Below are positions 1-6,633 of a DNA stretch of 64,000 nt, in pieces. The DNA is from Myxococcus landrumus (GTDB lineage: Bacteria; Myxococcota; Myxococcia; Myxococcales; Myxococcaceae), in contig NZ_CP071091.1 in the NCBI RefSeq assembly GCF_017301635.1, forward strand, positions 8,238,501 to 8,302,500, read 5' to 3'. Numbering within the stretch: the first letter of the stretch is position 1; each line of letters opens with the position of its first letter. Made by a program: the position numbers and the translations under genes. Under the pieces are notes generated by a model. That model worked only from the letters and a program-made list of their open reading frames with translations, had not been told where the DNA came from and ran no database searches.

Positions 1-1508
1 AGGCGCGGTTCCTGGTGTGGCCTTGCCCCTCGCTTCAGCGCGAACGACGCCAGCACCGGCATCAGCGTCATGGAGAGCACCGCGCTTCCGAACAACGCGA
101 AGATGACCGTGAGTGCCATGGGGCGGAACAGCTTCCCCTCCACTCCCTCCAGCGCGAGGATGGGCAGGTACACCACCATGATGATGAGCTCACCGAAGAG
201 CGTGGGCTTGCGCACCTCGATGGCGGCGTCTCGCACCACCTCCAACAGGGAGCGCCCATCCCTGGCCTCCGCCAGCCTCCGCTCCGCGTTCTCCACCAGG
301 ATGACGGAGGAGTCGACCACGAGCCCGAAGTCGATGGCGCCCAGCGACATGAGCGTCCCCGCGATGCCAAAGCGCAGCATCGCGTTGAAGGCGAACAGCA
401 TGGACAGGGGAATGGCCGCCGCGACGATGAGCCCCGCGCGCCAGTTGCCCAGGAAGAGAAAGAGGACCGCGATGACCAGCAGCGCGCCCTCCAGGAGGTT
501 GGTGCGCACCGTGCGCAGCACCAGCTCCACCAGCTCCGTGCGCTCGTAGACCGGCTCCACGGTGACACCCTCGGGAAGGGTCCGCGTGAGCTCCTCCAGC
601 CGCAAGGCCAGCGCCTTCGTCACCGTGTGCGAGTTCTCTCCCACCAGCATGAAGCCCAGGCCGAGGACCACTTCGCCCTCTCCATCCGCCGTGGTGGCCC
701 CTCTCCGGATTTCATGCCCCACCTCGACCCGCGCCACATCCCGGATGCGCACGGGGACACCTCGGCGCGCCGCGACCACCACGTCCTCGATGGCCTTGCC
801 TCCATCGAGGACTCCCACGCCCAGCACCAGACTCGACGCCCCCGCGCGCTCCACCACGCCACCGCCGACGTTGGCGTTGTTCTCCTCGAGTGCTCGATAG
901 ACATCGCCCAGGTCGAGGCTGAACTGCTGAAGCCGGCGAGGGTCGACGATGACGTGCCACTGCTTCTCCTCGCCACCCCACGCATTCACCTCCGCCACCC
1001 CTGGCACCGCACGCAGTTGAGGCGCGATGACCCAATCGTGCAGGGTGCGCAGCTCCTCCAGGCTCCGCGTCCGGCTCTTGACGAGATAGTGGAACACCTC
1101 GCCCAGCCCCGTGGCCACGGGTCCCAGCGACGGTGGCGCGATGCCCGCGGGAGTCTGGACCCGGCTCAGTCGCTCGGACACCTGCTGTCGCGCGAACCAC
1201 AGGTCCGCGCCGTCGCTGAACTGAAGCGTGACTTGGGACAGGCCGAACTTGGAGATGGAGCGCAGCTCGCTGACGCGCGGCAGTCCCGAGAGCGCCTGCT
1301 CGATGGGGATGGTGAGCTGTCGCTCGACCTCGGTGGGCGTGAGCGCGGGCGCCACCGTGTTCACCTGCACCTGCACGGGAGTGGTGTCCGGGATGGCGTC
1401 GATGGGCAGGGCTCGGAAGGCGAGCAGCCCCGAGACGACCAGCGCCGCCGTGCCCAGGAGCACGGCCCAGCGGTGTGACAACGACCAATCAATGAGCCGA
1501 GTCAGCAT
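1..1508 (-). CDS. CzcA/CusA-type heavy-metal RND efflux permease (3' end outside window)
   Basis: This is the inner-membrane proton-driven pump of a tripartite metal-efflux system. About 502 N-terminal residues are present; the full family length is about 1030, so the C-terminal half lies beyond the window edge. The start ATG is at 1506-1508, five bases after the stop of the adaptor gene, so the two are an operon. The protein opens MLTRLIDWSLSHRWAVLL, the usual first membrane helix, followed by the porter-domain phrase with LPDAIPDTTP-like residues. The fourth-helix signature reads GAIDFGLVVDSSVILVEN, close to the HME-RND signature of Czc-type pumps for divalent cations and unlike the CusA version. 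Metal specificity (Zn/Co/Ni/Cd versus Cu/Ag) is inferred from that signature only. No outer-membrane channel gene is visible in the window; it may lie further downstream. Confidence 0.93.
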   Translation of the reverse strand, partial: MLTRLIDWSLSHRWAVLLGTAALVVSGLLAFRALPIDAIPDTTPVQVQVNTVAPALTPTEVERQLTIPIEQALSGLPRVSELRSISKFGLSQVTLQFSDGADLWFARQQVSERLSRVQTPAGIAPPSLGPVATGLGEVFHYLVKSRTRSLEELRTLHDWVIAPQLRAVPGVAEVNAWGGEEKQWHVIVDPRRLQQFSLDLGDVYRALEENNANVGGGVVERAGASSLVLGVGVLDGGKAIEDVVVAARRGVPVRIRDVARVEVGHEIRRGATTADGEGEVVLGLGFMLVGENSHTVTKALALRLEELTRTLPEGVTVEPVYERTELVELVLRTVRTNLLEGALLVIAVLFLFLGNWRAGLIVAAAIPLSMLFAFNAMLRFGIAGTLMSLGAIDFGLVVDSSVILVENAERRLAEARDGRSLLEVVRDAAIEVRKPTLFGELIIMVVYLPILALEGVEGKLFRPMALTVIFALFGSAVLSMTLMPVLASFALKRGARPHQEPR

Positions 1509-1513
1509 GATGG

Positions 1514-3085
1514 TTACCGGCTCTCCCCGGTCTCACAGCAGCCCGCGCCGATGGACTCCTTGAGAATCTCCGTCTTGAGCAGGAAGGCCCCCGTGGTGAC
1601 GACCTCCGTGCCCGCGGTGAGCCCCTCGAGGACCTCCACCTCCTCGCGAGTCCCCGCGCCCAGCTTCACCGCGACGGGCTCGTAGAGTCCCTCCTGCTTC
1701 TTCACGAAGACGAGGGTCCGGCCCTCGGCGCGCTGGATGGCCTGATGGGGAACCATCACCGCGGCGTGCTCGGCGGCCACCTCCACCTTCGCTCGAAGGA
1801 AGAGCCCGGCCTTCAGGGCTCCGTCTGGATTGGGCAACTCCACACGGGCGCGGACGGTGCGCGAGGCGGGGTCCACCGAGGCGCCGACACGAGTGAGCGT
1901 CGCCACATGCGGCTGGCCTGGCTGCGTGTCGAAGGTGAGGGTGACGCGCTGTCCCGCACGCACCTGCGCCGCGTCGGCCTCGGGTATCTCCAACTGGGCC
2001 CACAGGGTGCTCAGGTCCGTGACCTGGATGAGCGGCTGTCCCGCCGACGCGTGACGTCCAGCGAGCGCATCGCGAGCGACCACCGTGCCCGCGAAGGGCG
2101 CGGACAGCGCGTAGGTGCCCTGCTGTCCAGTCGCGGGTGCGCCCGCGGCGGAGAGGGCCGCGCGGGCTGCGTCGCGCTCTGCCTCCGCTGCCGAGACTTC
2201 CGCCTGAGCCGCCTCGACGTCCTTTCGCGCGGTGATTCCGCTCGCGGCGAGCTTCTGCTCTCGCTCGAGCGCGGCGCGAGCCAGGCTCAGCCGGGCCTGC
2301 GCGGCGGTGAGCCGTCCCTGGTCCGCGCCCACGCTTCCGGAGGCCACCAGCACGAGCGCCTGGCCTGCCTTCACCTCGTCCCCGACATCGACGCGGACGT
2401 CCATCACCAGCGCTTCGCTGCGCACGGACAACTGCGCCAGCCGGTTCTGGTTGAAGTCGAGCTGCCCGACGACGTCCAACGTCCTAGCGAAGGGAACCTT
2501 GCGCGCCCGACGTGTCTGGATGCCTGCCTCGCGGACCGTGTCGGAAGACGCGAGGCGGACGCGCGTCCCCGGTTCGGGAAAGACAGGCGGCTGGGCTCCC
2601 GCCGCGGTCACTCGCTCCGGATGGCAGTAGGGGCAGACGGACTCGGGCAAGCCGTGCTCACGGCAGTAGTCACCGGCCGCGATGAACTTCGCGACGAGGG
2701 CCGGGTGGCATTTCGTGCACATGGACTCGGGGACCGCGTGCTCCTTGCACCAGTCCTTGGGGGTGGCGGCCTCACGAGTGAAGTTGAGGTTCGGGTTGCA
2801 TTGGAAACACTGTGACTCGGGGACGCCGTGGGTGTCGCACCAGTCGTCCTGGGACTTGAAGACGTCGACGAGGTCGGGATTGCACCGCGTGCACAGCTCC
2901 GCGGGCACTCGGTGTTCGCACAGCGCGACGGCGTGTGCCTGGGCTTCCGTCGCGGCGGGTGGACCCGCATCGGCCGAGGCCGTGGCGGACTTCTCCGCGC
3001 CGCCGGGCCGGGTGTCCTTCGAGCAGGAGGCCATGCCCCAAAGGAGCAGGGCCGCCATCGTCAGGGAGCCGATGCGGGTGCCCAT
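1514..3085 (-). CDS. RND efflux periplasmic adaptor lipoprotein with four Cys/His metal-binding-like repeats
   Basis: This 523-aa membrane-fusion protein should bridge the RND pump downstream to an outer-membrane channel. It begins with a lipoprotein signal (GMASC, lipid Cys about residue 21). Residues 56-155 hold four copies of C-x2-H-x2-P-[AE]-x2-C-x2-C-[NH]-P at about 56, 83, 113 and 141. The classical adaptor core follows: barrel-sandwich and lipoyl half-motifs, an alpha-helical hairpin (about 255-310), then beta-barrel and membrane-proximal domains. A vicinal Cys pair (GAGCCETGE) sits near the C-terminus. The long Cys/His N-terminal region is not part of ordinary CzcB/CusB adaptors, and it recurs in the neighbouring small protein. 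A metal-capture role in the periplasm is inferred. The start abuts the stop of the gene before it, so the pair is probably co-translated. Confidence 0.92.
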   Translation of the reverse strand: MGTRIGSLTMAALLLWGMASCSKDTRPGGAEKSATASADAGPPAATEAQAHAVALCEHRVPAELCTRCNPDLVDVFKSQDDWCDTHGVPESQCFQCNPNLNFTREAATPKDWCKEHAVPESMCTKCHPALVAKFIAAGDYCREHGLPESVCPYCHPERVTAAGAQPPVFPEPGTRVRLASSDTVREAGIQTRRARKVPFARTLDVVGQLDFNQNRLAQLSVRSEALVMDVRVDVGDEVKAGQALVLVASGSVGADQGRLTAAQARLSLARAALEREQKLAASGITARKDVEAAQAEVSAAEAERDAARAALSAAGAPATGQQGTYALSAPFAGTVVARDALAGRHASAGQPLIQVTDLSTLWAQLEIPEADAAQVRAGQRVTLTFDTQPGQPHVATLTRVGASVDPASRTVRARVELPNPDGALKAGLFLRAKVEVAAEHAAVMVPHQAIQRAEGRTLVFVKKQEGLYEPVAVKLGAGTREEVEVLEGLTAGTEVVTTGAFLLKTEILKESIGAGCCETGESR

Positions 3086-3355
3086 CTACTTCACTCCCTT
3101 CTGGGCCAGGTCTGGATGGCAGAGGGAGCACTGGGACTCGGGCCGCTCGTGCTCGGCACACCAGTCGCCCTTGGCCTTGAAGACGGCCGCGAGCTTCGGA
3201 TTGCAGCGCGTGCAGAGGGTCTTCTGCACGCCGTGCTCACACTTGGGCTTCTCGGCCTCGACCTTGGGGGCTGGCTGGCGCGGAGCCTCCTCGGCGAGCG
3301 CGGGGAGGGCGAGGACGAGGGACACGACCACGGACAACGAACGCAGTGAACGCAT
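3086..3355 (-). CDS. Small periplasmic Cys/His-repeat protein of the metal-efflux operon
   Basis: This 89-aa protein has a clear Sec signal peptide (about residues 1-21, ending ALPALA) and a short Pro/Lys-rich linker. Two copies follow of the same C-x2-H-x5-C-x2-C-[NH]-P repeat that occurs four times in the adjacent adaptor; they start at about residues 39 and 66. Its stop codon directly abuts the start codon of the adaptor gene, so the genes are co-expressed. By context it is a candidate periplasmic metal chaperone or buffer that hands ions to the adaptor. I do not recognise it as a named family, and the chaperone role is inference from the shared repeat and operon position. Confidence 0.8.
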   Translation of the reverse strand: MRSLRSLSVVVSLVLALPALAEEAPRQPAPKVEAEKPKCEHGVQKTLCTRCNPKLAAVFKAKGDWCAEHERPESQCSLCHPDLAQKGVK

Positions 3356-3508
3356 GGATGGAACTCCGGCCGCGAAGGCCCCGAGAGGCCATCGTCGGCG
3401 GTGCAGACCCCGCGCGACATGCGCGAGGAGGTAGGGACGTGGATGCGAGCGTGCGTCAGCGGCCCTTTTGGCCGGGCGCTGGACACACGTCTCCCGTGAA
3501 GGGCGGGC

Positions 3509-3817
3509 TCAGGTTTTCGGTGGCTGGAAGATGTCCGAGCTCACGCCGGACAACGCCAACGCGGGGGGCCGAGACGGCGCCGGCTCATGTCGCGGAGTGG
3601 GGAGGGACACATCCACTTCCGGGAGGCTCGGGGTCGCGGCTCGCAGGGGACAGCAGAGGCACAGGACGCAGTCGGATGCGCAGTCCTCGCACGGCTGCCC
3701 GGCCTCTTCCGCGTCCGCGCAAGGCTCGGTCTCCTGGCTGGCGAACGCGAGGGTCTGGAAGACACCTCCGGTCATCAGCACGAGGAAGATGGCGAGGATG
3801 CGCAGAAGGGGCTGCAC
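3509..3817 (-). CDS. Cys-rich secreted or membrane protein of the metal-efflux locus
   Basis: This small reading frame encodes a hydrophobic N-terminal segment (LLRILAIFLVLMTGG) followed by a Cys-rich block, CEDCASDCVLCLCCPLR, and a Pro-rich tail. Short Cys-rich proteins of this design often accompany Czc-type efflux genes in delta-proteobacteria-like genomes. The frame is open back to an ATG at 3874, but that start would overlap the end of the TlpA-like gene by 23 bases and add a charged stretch before the hydrophobic segment. I therefore prefer the GTG at 3815-3817, although no strong ribosome site decides it. Metal sensing or binding is inferred from composition and position. Confidence 0.6.
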   Translation of the reverse strand: MQPLLRILAIFLVLMTGGVFQTLAFASQETEPCADAEEAGQPCEDCASDCVLCLCCPLRAATPSLPEVDVSLPTPRHEPAPSRPPALALSGVSSDIFQPPKT

Positions 3818-3851
3818 GACCTCAGGGCTTACTTGGCGGAGCGACGGCGCG

Positions 3852-4379
3852 TCAAGGCGCCGGCTTGGACACATCCGAGTGCTGCTCGTGGCTCAACTTC
3901 TCCAAGAGGCGGCGCATGGAGCTCGAGCTCCAGTCCTTGGACCCGGAGAAGCGAGCGACCTGCTGGCCGTCCACGACGAGGATGGCCGTCGGGAGTGTCT
4001 CGACGCCGAACGCTCGGGATGCCGCGAGGTCTTCGTCCAGGCGCAAGTGAAGGGCGGGGACGGGGGGGCCGCGCAGGAACGTCTCCACCGCCGCCATGTC
4101 CGTGTCGTGGCTGAAGACCATGACGCTGAGTCCCTCGGGAGGCTTCTCCGCCAGCTCCACGAGCGAGGGCGTCTCCTTTCGGCAGGGAGGACACCAGGTG
4201 GCCCAGAAGGTCACGAGCACGGCGCGCGAAGTGGGGGCGTCCTTCAGCGTGGGGGCTGTTCCCGAGAGGCGGATGTAGCTCGGAGTGGACTCGGTCCGGC
4301 ACCCGGCGAGGGAGGCCATGAGCAGCAGGGCGCATGCGCTGAGTCCAAGGTCTCGGGGGCGCGGTGGGGGCATGTCCAC
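3852..4379 (-). CDS. TlpA-like thioredoxin-fold lipoprotein
   Basis: This 175-aa protein carries a lipobox (SLAGC, Cys about 27) and a thioredoxin fold with the active site WCPPC at about residues 62-66. A cis-Pro region (ETLPTAILV) and the FWATWCPPCRKE context are typical of the TlpA/ResA/AhpC-TSA group. It should act as a thiol-disulfide oxidoreductase anchored at the membrane and facing the periplasm. It heads the minus-strand block of Cys-rich efflux proteins, so keeping their many cysteines reduced and able to bind metal is a reasonable inferred job. Its start lies 82 bases from that of the divergent MarR gene. Cytochrome c maturation is an alternative role, but no such genes are nearby. 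Confidence 0.88.
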   Translation of the reverse strand: MDMPPPRPRDLGLSACALLLMASLAGCRTESTPSYIRLSGTAPTLKDAPTSRAVLVTFWATWCPPCRKETPSLVELAEKPPEGLSVMVFSHDTDMAAVETFLRGPPVPALHLRLDEDLAASRAFGVETLPTAILVVDGQQVARFSGSKDWSSSSMRRLLEKLSHEQHSDVSKPAP

Positions 4380-4425
4380 CTCTGTCTACCGCGAGCCGGG
4401 CGCTCTGGGCAGCGCCGACTGTGAA

Positions 4426-4451
4426 TTGACAATGTGCTGTCATGATGACAG
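4426..4451. promoter_or_regulatory. Candidate MarR operator and promoter in divergent intergenic region
   Basis: A perfect 15-base palindrome, CTGTCATGATGACAG, spans 4437-4451. It lies just upstream of the preferred MarR start (4462) and between the divergent MarR and TlpA-like genes. A consensus-like -35 hexamer TTGACA (4426-4431) stands directly before it, but I find no convincing -10. MarR proteins usually bind such palindromes and repress their own and divergent promoters. The assignment is inferred from position and symmetry. Confidence 0.5.
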
Positions 4452-4461
4452 TTTTTTGTCC

Positions 4462-4926
4462 ATGGCGAAATACACGTCGGCCGGGTCGGCCTTCACGGAC
4501 CTGGTGTTCGAAATCTTCCGGAACAATGGGCTGATACTGGCGGCGGGAGAGCGACTCACCGAGCCATCGGGGCTCACGAGCGCTCGTTGGCAGGTGTTGG
4601 GGGTGGTGGACCATGAGCCCGCGCCGGTGGCGAACGTGGCACGGACGATTGGCCTGACGCGGCAGAGTGTGCAGCAGACGGCCGATGCCCTCGAGGCCGA
4701 TGGGCTCATCGAGTACCAGGACAATCCGCACCACCGCCGAGCCAAGCTCATCGTGATGACGCCGAAGGGGCGTGAGCGGCTGCAAGAGGTGGAGGCGCGT
4801 CAGATGGCATGGGCGAACCAGATGGGTGGCCGCGTGCCGTTGGCCTCGCTCCGCACAGCGGTGGAGGCACTCGGCGCGATTCGCAAAGTGCTGGAGCAGG
4901 ACGCCGCTGTTGCTCCGGAGGCTTGA
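4462..4926 (+). CDS. MarR-family transcriptional regulator
   Basis: This 154-aa winged-helix regulator has the MarR core: dimerisation helix, recognition-helix region (VARTIGLTRQSVQQTADALEA) and the wing with the family-typical DNPHHRRAKLIVMTPKGRERL. The frame stays open upstream to 4285, but those residues are Arg/Ser-rich and overlap the divergent gene. Alternative ATGs are at 4432 and 4462. I chose 4462 because it leaves the palindrome at 4437-4451 in non-coding DNA, where an autoregulatory operator is expected, although no clear ribosome site precedes it. Divergent orientation to the metal-efflux block suggests control of that block or of itself by a metal, thiol or oxidant signal. The ligand cannot be read from sequence. 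Confidence 0.88.
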   Translation: MAKYTSAGSAFTDLVFEIFRNNGLILAAGERLTEPSGLTSARWQVLGVVDHEPAPVANVARTIGLTRQSVQQTADALEADGLIEYQDNPHHRRAKLIVMTPKGRERLQEVEARQMAWANQMGGRVPLASLRTAVEALGAIRKVLEQDAAVAPEA

Positions 4927-5136
4927 GAACCAAGCGTGCGCGTGGTCGCCTTTGTTGACGTGCAGTGCCGCAGCAAGTGATGAGCTTGTGGAACGCGAGT
5001 GTTGCATCGTCGACAACGCATCCGTCCTTCTGGGGATGGGATGGGGCGTTCTTGATGTCGCGCTGGGGCAGTTGGTACCCGCTTCATTCTCTTTCTTCTT
5101 GGGTCATACTGCAGATGCCTTGGATTGGAGGGGACA

Positions 5137-5835
5137 ATGGCGGTGCCCATTCTGAAAGTACTTCAATTGATGGAGTCGAAAGACCTTCGGGCGTTGGCCG
5201 CGTCACGGAGGGTCTCGGAACGTCATTCAGAGACGGAGCTTCGCTACGCATTGTCAGCCTCGTTTGGTGAGTCCACGCAGCAGTTGATTGGCGCTCTTGA
5301 ACGAGAAACGCTCTATCGATTGCTGCGTCGCCCATTCCGATGGCGGGAGCGTCGCTACTTTTCGCCAGAGCTTGCGAGGCACTCGAAGGATCAGTTGGTG
5401 ATGCTTGCTCGGGCGATCTTCGTGCAAGTGGAGGTTCCTTCCGAATTTGGAAAGGAGTCCACCAGTTCCGAGCTCAATCTAGATGAGTACCGCCCGCCCG
5501 CTGGCTCTGTCGTGGCTACTGCGCTGAAGAACGTTGCGGCGCGAGGTCTGGAGGAGGATGACGACTCAGGCCGGACTGTCGTTGCGCCAGCGATGCAGTA
5601 TCTGATTGGGCTTTCGCATGACTGGAGCAGACCCCGTAATATCAGCGTGGTGCTCCGTGCTCTCGGCATGGAGGTGCCGGAGAGGCTCCGCTCATCACGT
5701 TTCCAGGAGGCTGTGCGGAAGCTGGTCTCGCTAGGTATTGAGATCTCGGAAGCAGACTCAGGCAAGATCTATTCGCCGCGAGACTCCTCTCCCGGTGTTG
5801 ATGGCAAGGTACGTCTGCGCAGGGCGCGTACTTGA
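5137..5835 (+). CDS. Unrecognised protein in a lower-GC segment
   Basis: This 232-aa soluble protein has no family I recognise. The chosen ATG follows a good ribosome site (GGAGGGG); an in-frame ATG twelve bases earlier is less well placed. The N-terminal half is helical and basic, with an Arg cluster (RLLRRPFRWRERR at about 65-77) that could contact nucleic acid. A Glu/Asp-rich linker follows at about 130-145, then another helical region, and the tail is basic (KVRLRRART). No membrane segment or signal peptide is visible. Codon use is noticeably more A/T-rich than in neighbours, as is the flanking DNA from 4927 to about 6050, which suggests recent transfer. DNA binding is only a guess from composition. 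Confidence 0.7.
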   Translation: MAVPILKVLQLMESKDLRALAASRRVSERHSETELRYALSASFGESTQQLIGALERETLYRLLRRPFRWRERRYFSPELARHSKDQLVMLARAIFVQVEVPSEFGKESTSSELNLDEYRPPAGSVVATALKNVAARGLEEDDDSGRTVVAPAMQYLIGLSHDWSRPRNISVVLRALGMEVPERLRSSRFQEAVRKLVSLGIEISEADSGKIYSPRDSSPGVDGKVRLRRART

Positions 5836-5848
5836 TGCAATTGGGCAG

Positions 5849-6034
5849 ATGCCAATAGTGACGCGTGGCGCCCTCATCCTGTTGTCCCTGATGCTGCCAG
5901 TGTGTTCCCTGTTCCACCGCAGCCCCAGTTTGCCTTGGGTGACTTCAGAAGAATCAGTTCGCGTGCAGTTCCTAATGGAGGACACTTACGGTGTCGATGT
6001 TCCAGGGCGGCGCATCCTGGCGGTCCAGCGATAG
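5849..6034 (+). CDS. Possible small lipoprotein (61 aa)
   Basis: A short frame just after the unrecognised gene encodes MPIVTRGALILLSLMLPVCS followed by about 40 polar residues. A hydrophobic stretch ending in LPVC is a passable lipoprotein signal (Cys about 19). The DNA is lower in GC than the window average and matches the preceding gene. The frame is open upstream to an ATG at 5738 inside that gene, which I reject because it would overlap by about 100 bases. The ribosome site is weak. It may be a real small lipoprotein or the stump of a longer one. Confidence 0.4.
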   Translation: MPIVTRGALILLSLMLPVCSLFHRSPSLPWVTSEESVRVQFLMEDTYGVDVPGRRILAVQR

Positions 6035-6051
6035 CCACAGGGGCAAGTGCT

Positions 6052-6462
6052 TCAGCGAAGGCGCCGCTCGCTCTCCAGGATGGGAATGTCATTGGCGCTC
6101 ATGTCGCGGCGGCGCATGAGTCCTTCCTCGTTGAACTCCCAATGCTCGTTGCCGTGGGTGCGGAACCACTGCCCCTTGGTGTCGTGCCACTCGTACTCGA
6201 ACCGCACGGAGATGCGGTTCTCCGTGAAGGCCCACAGCTCCTTCATCAGCCGGTAGTCCAGCTCCCGCTCCCACTTGCCACGCAGGAAGTTCCGGATGGC
6301 CTCACGTCCTCGGAAGAACTCCGTGCGATTGCGCCACTCGGAGTCCTCCGAGTAGGCGCGGGCCACTCGCTCCGGGTCTCTGCTGTTCCAGGCGTCCTCG
6401 GCGGCCTGGACCTTGGCTCGTGCGGTCTCCAGCGTGAACGGCGGGCGAAGGTACGTGGACAT
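6052..6462 (-). CDS. SnoaL-like / DUF1348 family protein
   Basis: This 136-aa protein matches the DUF1348 branch of the SnoaL/NTF2-like fold. Recognisable parts are the N-terminal PPFTLETARAKVQAAEDAWN, the RNRTEFFRGREAIRNFL segment, the strand KENRISVRFEYEWHD-type region, and GNEHWEFNEEGLMRRRDMSAND near the C-terminus. NTF2-like proteins form a cone-shaped pocket and act as small isomerases, hydrolases or ligand binders; the substrate of DUF1348 proteins is not known to me. The gene is divergent from the sigma-54 activator gene and is preceded by a near-consensus -24/-12 promoter (6517-6531) and a palindromic activator-like site (6586-6601). It is therefore the likely target of that activator. 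The long open frame upstream to 7824 is antisense to the activator and not coding. Confidence 0.85.
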   Translation of the reverse strand: MSTYLRPPFTLETARAKVQAAEDAWNSRDPERVARAYSEDSEWRNRTEFFRGREAIRNFLRGKWERELDYRLMKELWAFTENRISVRFEYEWHDTKGQWFRTHGNEHWEFNEEGLMRRRDMSANDIPILESERRLR

Positions 6463-6516
6463 GTCCTGTTCCTCTGGCGGTGGGAAGGCGTGCTTCCAGG
6501 TTCGTTCCCCGGGATT

Positions 6517-6531
6517 GCATGGGCCGTGCCC
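6517..6531 (-). promoter_or_regulatory. Sigma-54 (-24/-12) promoter for the DUF1348 gene
   Basis: Read on the minus strand the site is GGGCACGGCCCATGC, against the RpoN consensus TGGCACG-N4-TTGC. The invariant GG and GC dinucleotides are at the exact required spacing and only two other positions differ. A transcript would start near 6505, about 43 bases before the ATG at 6462. The gene encoding a sigma-54-dependent activator is divergent to it, which strongly supports the assignment. Not experimentally shown. Confidence 0.75.
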
Positions 6532-6585
6532 GCTGGACTTCGCGGGCTGTCCCTCTGGTGGCGGGCCCTCCTCGGCTTCGAGGCA

Positions 6586-6601
6586 CCACGAGTTCTCGTG
6601 G
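6586..6601. promoter_or_regulatory. Palindromic upstream activator site, copy 1
   Basis: The sequence CCACGAGTTCTCGTGG is a perfect 7-bp inverted repeat around TT. It lies about 88 bp upstream of the predicted start of the sigma-54 promoter, the normal distance for an enhancer-binding protein, and 32 bp ahead of the activator's own start codon. Two related copies lie just after the activator gene. Identification as the activator's binding site is inferred from symmetry, repetition and position. Confidence 0.7.
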
Positions 6602-6633
6602 TCAAACGACGCCTGAGTGAGTAGGGATGCGCC

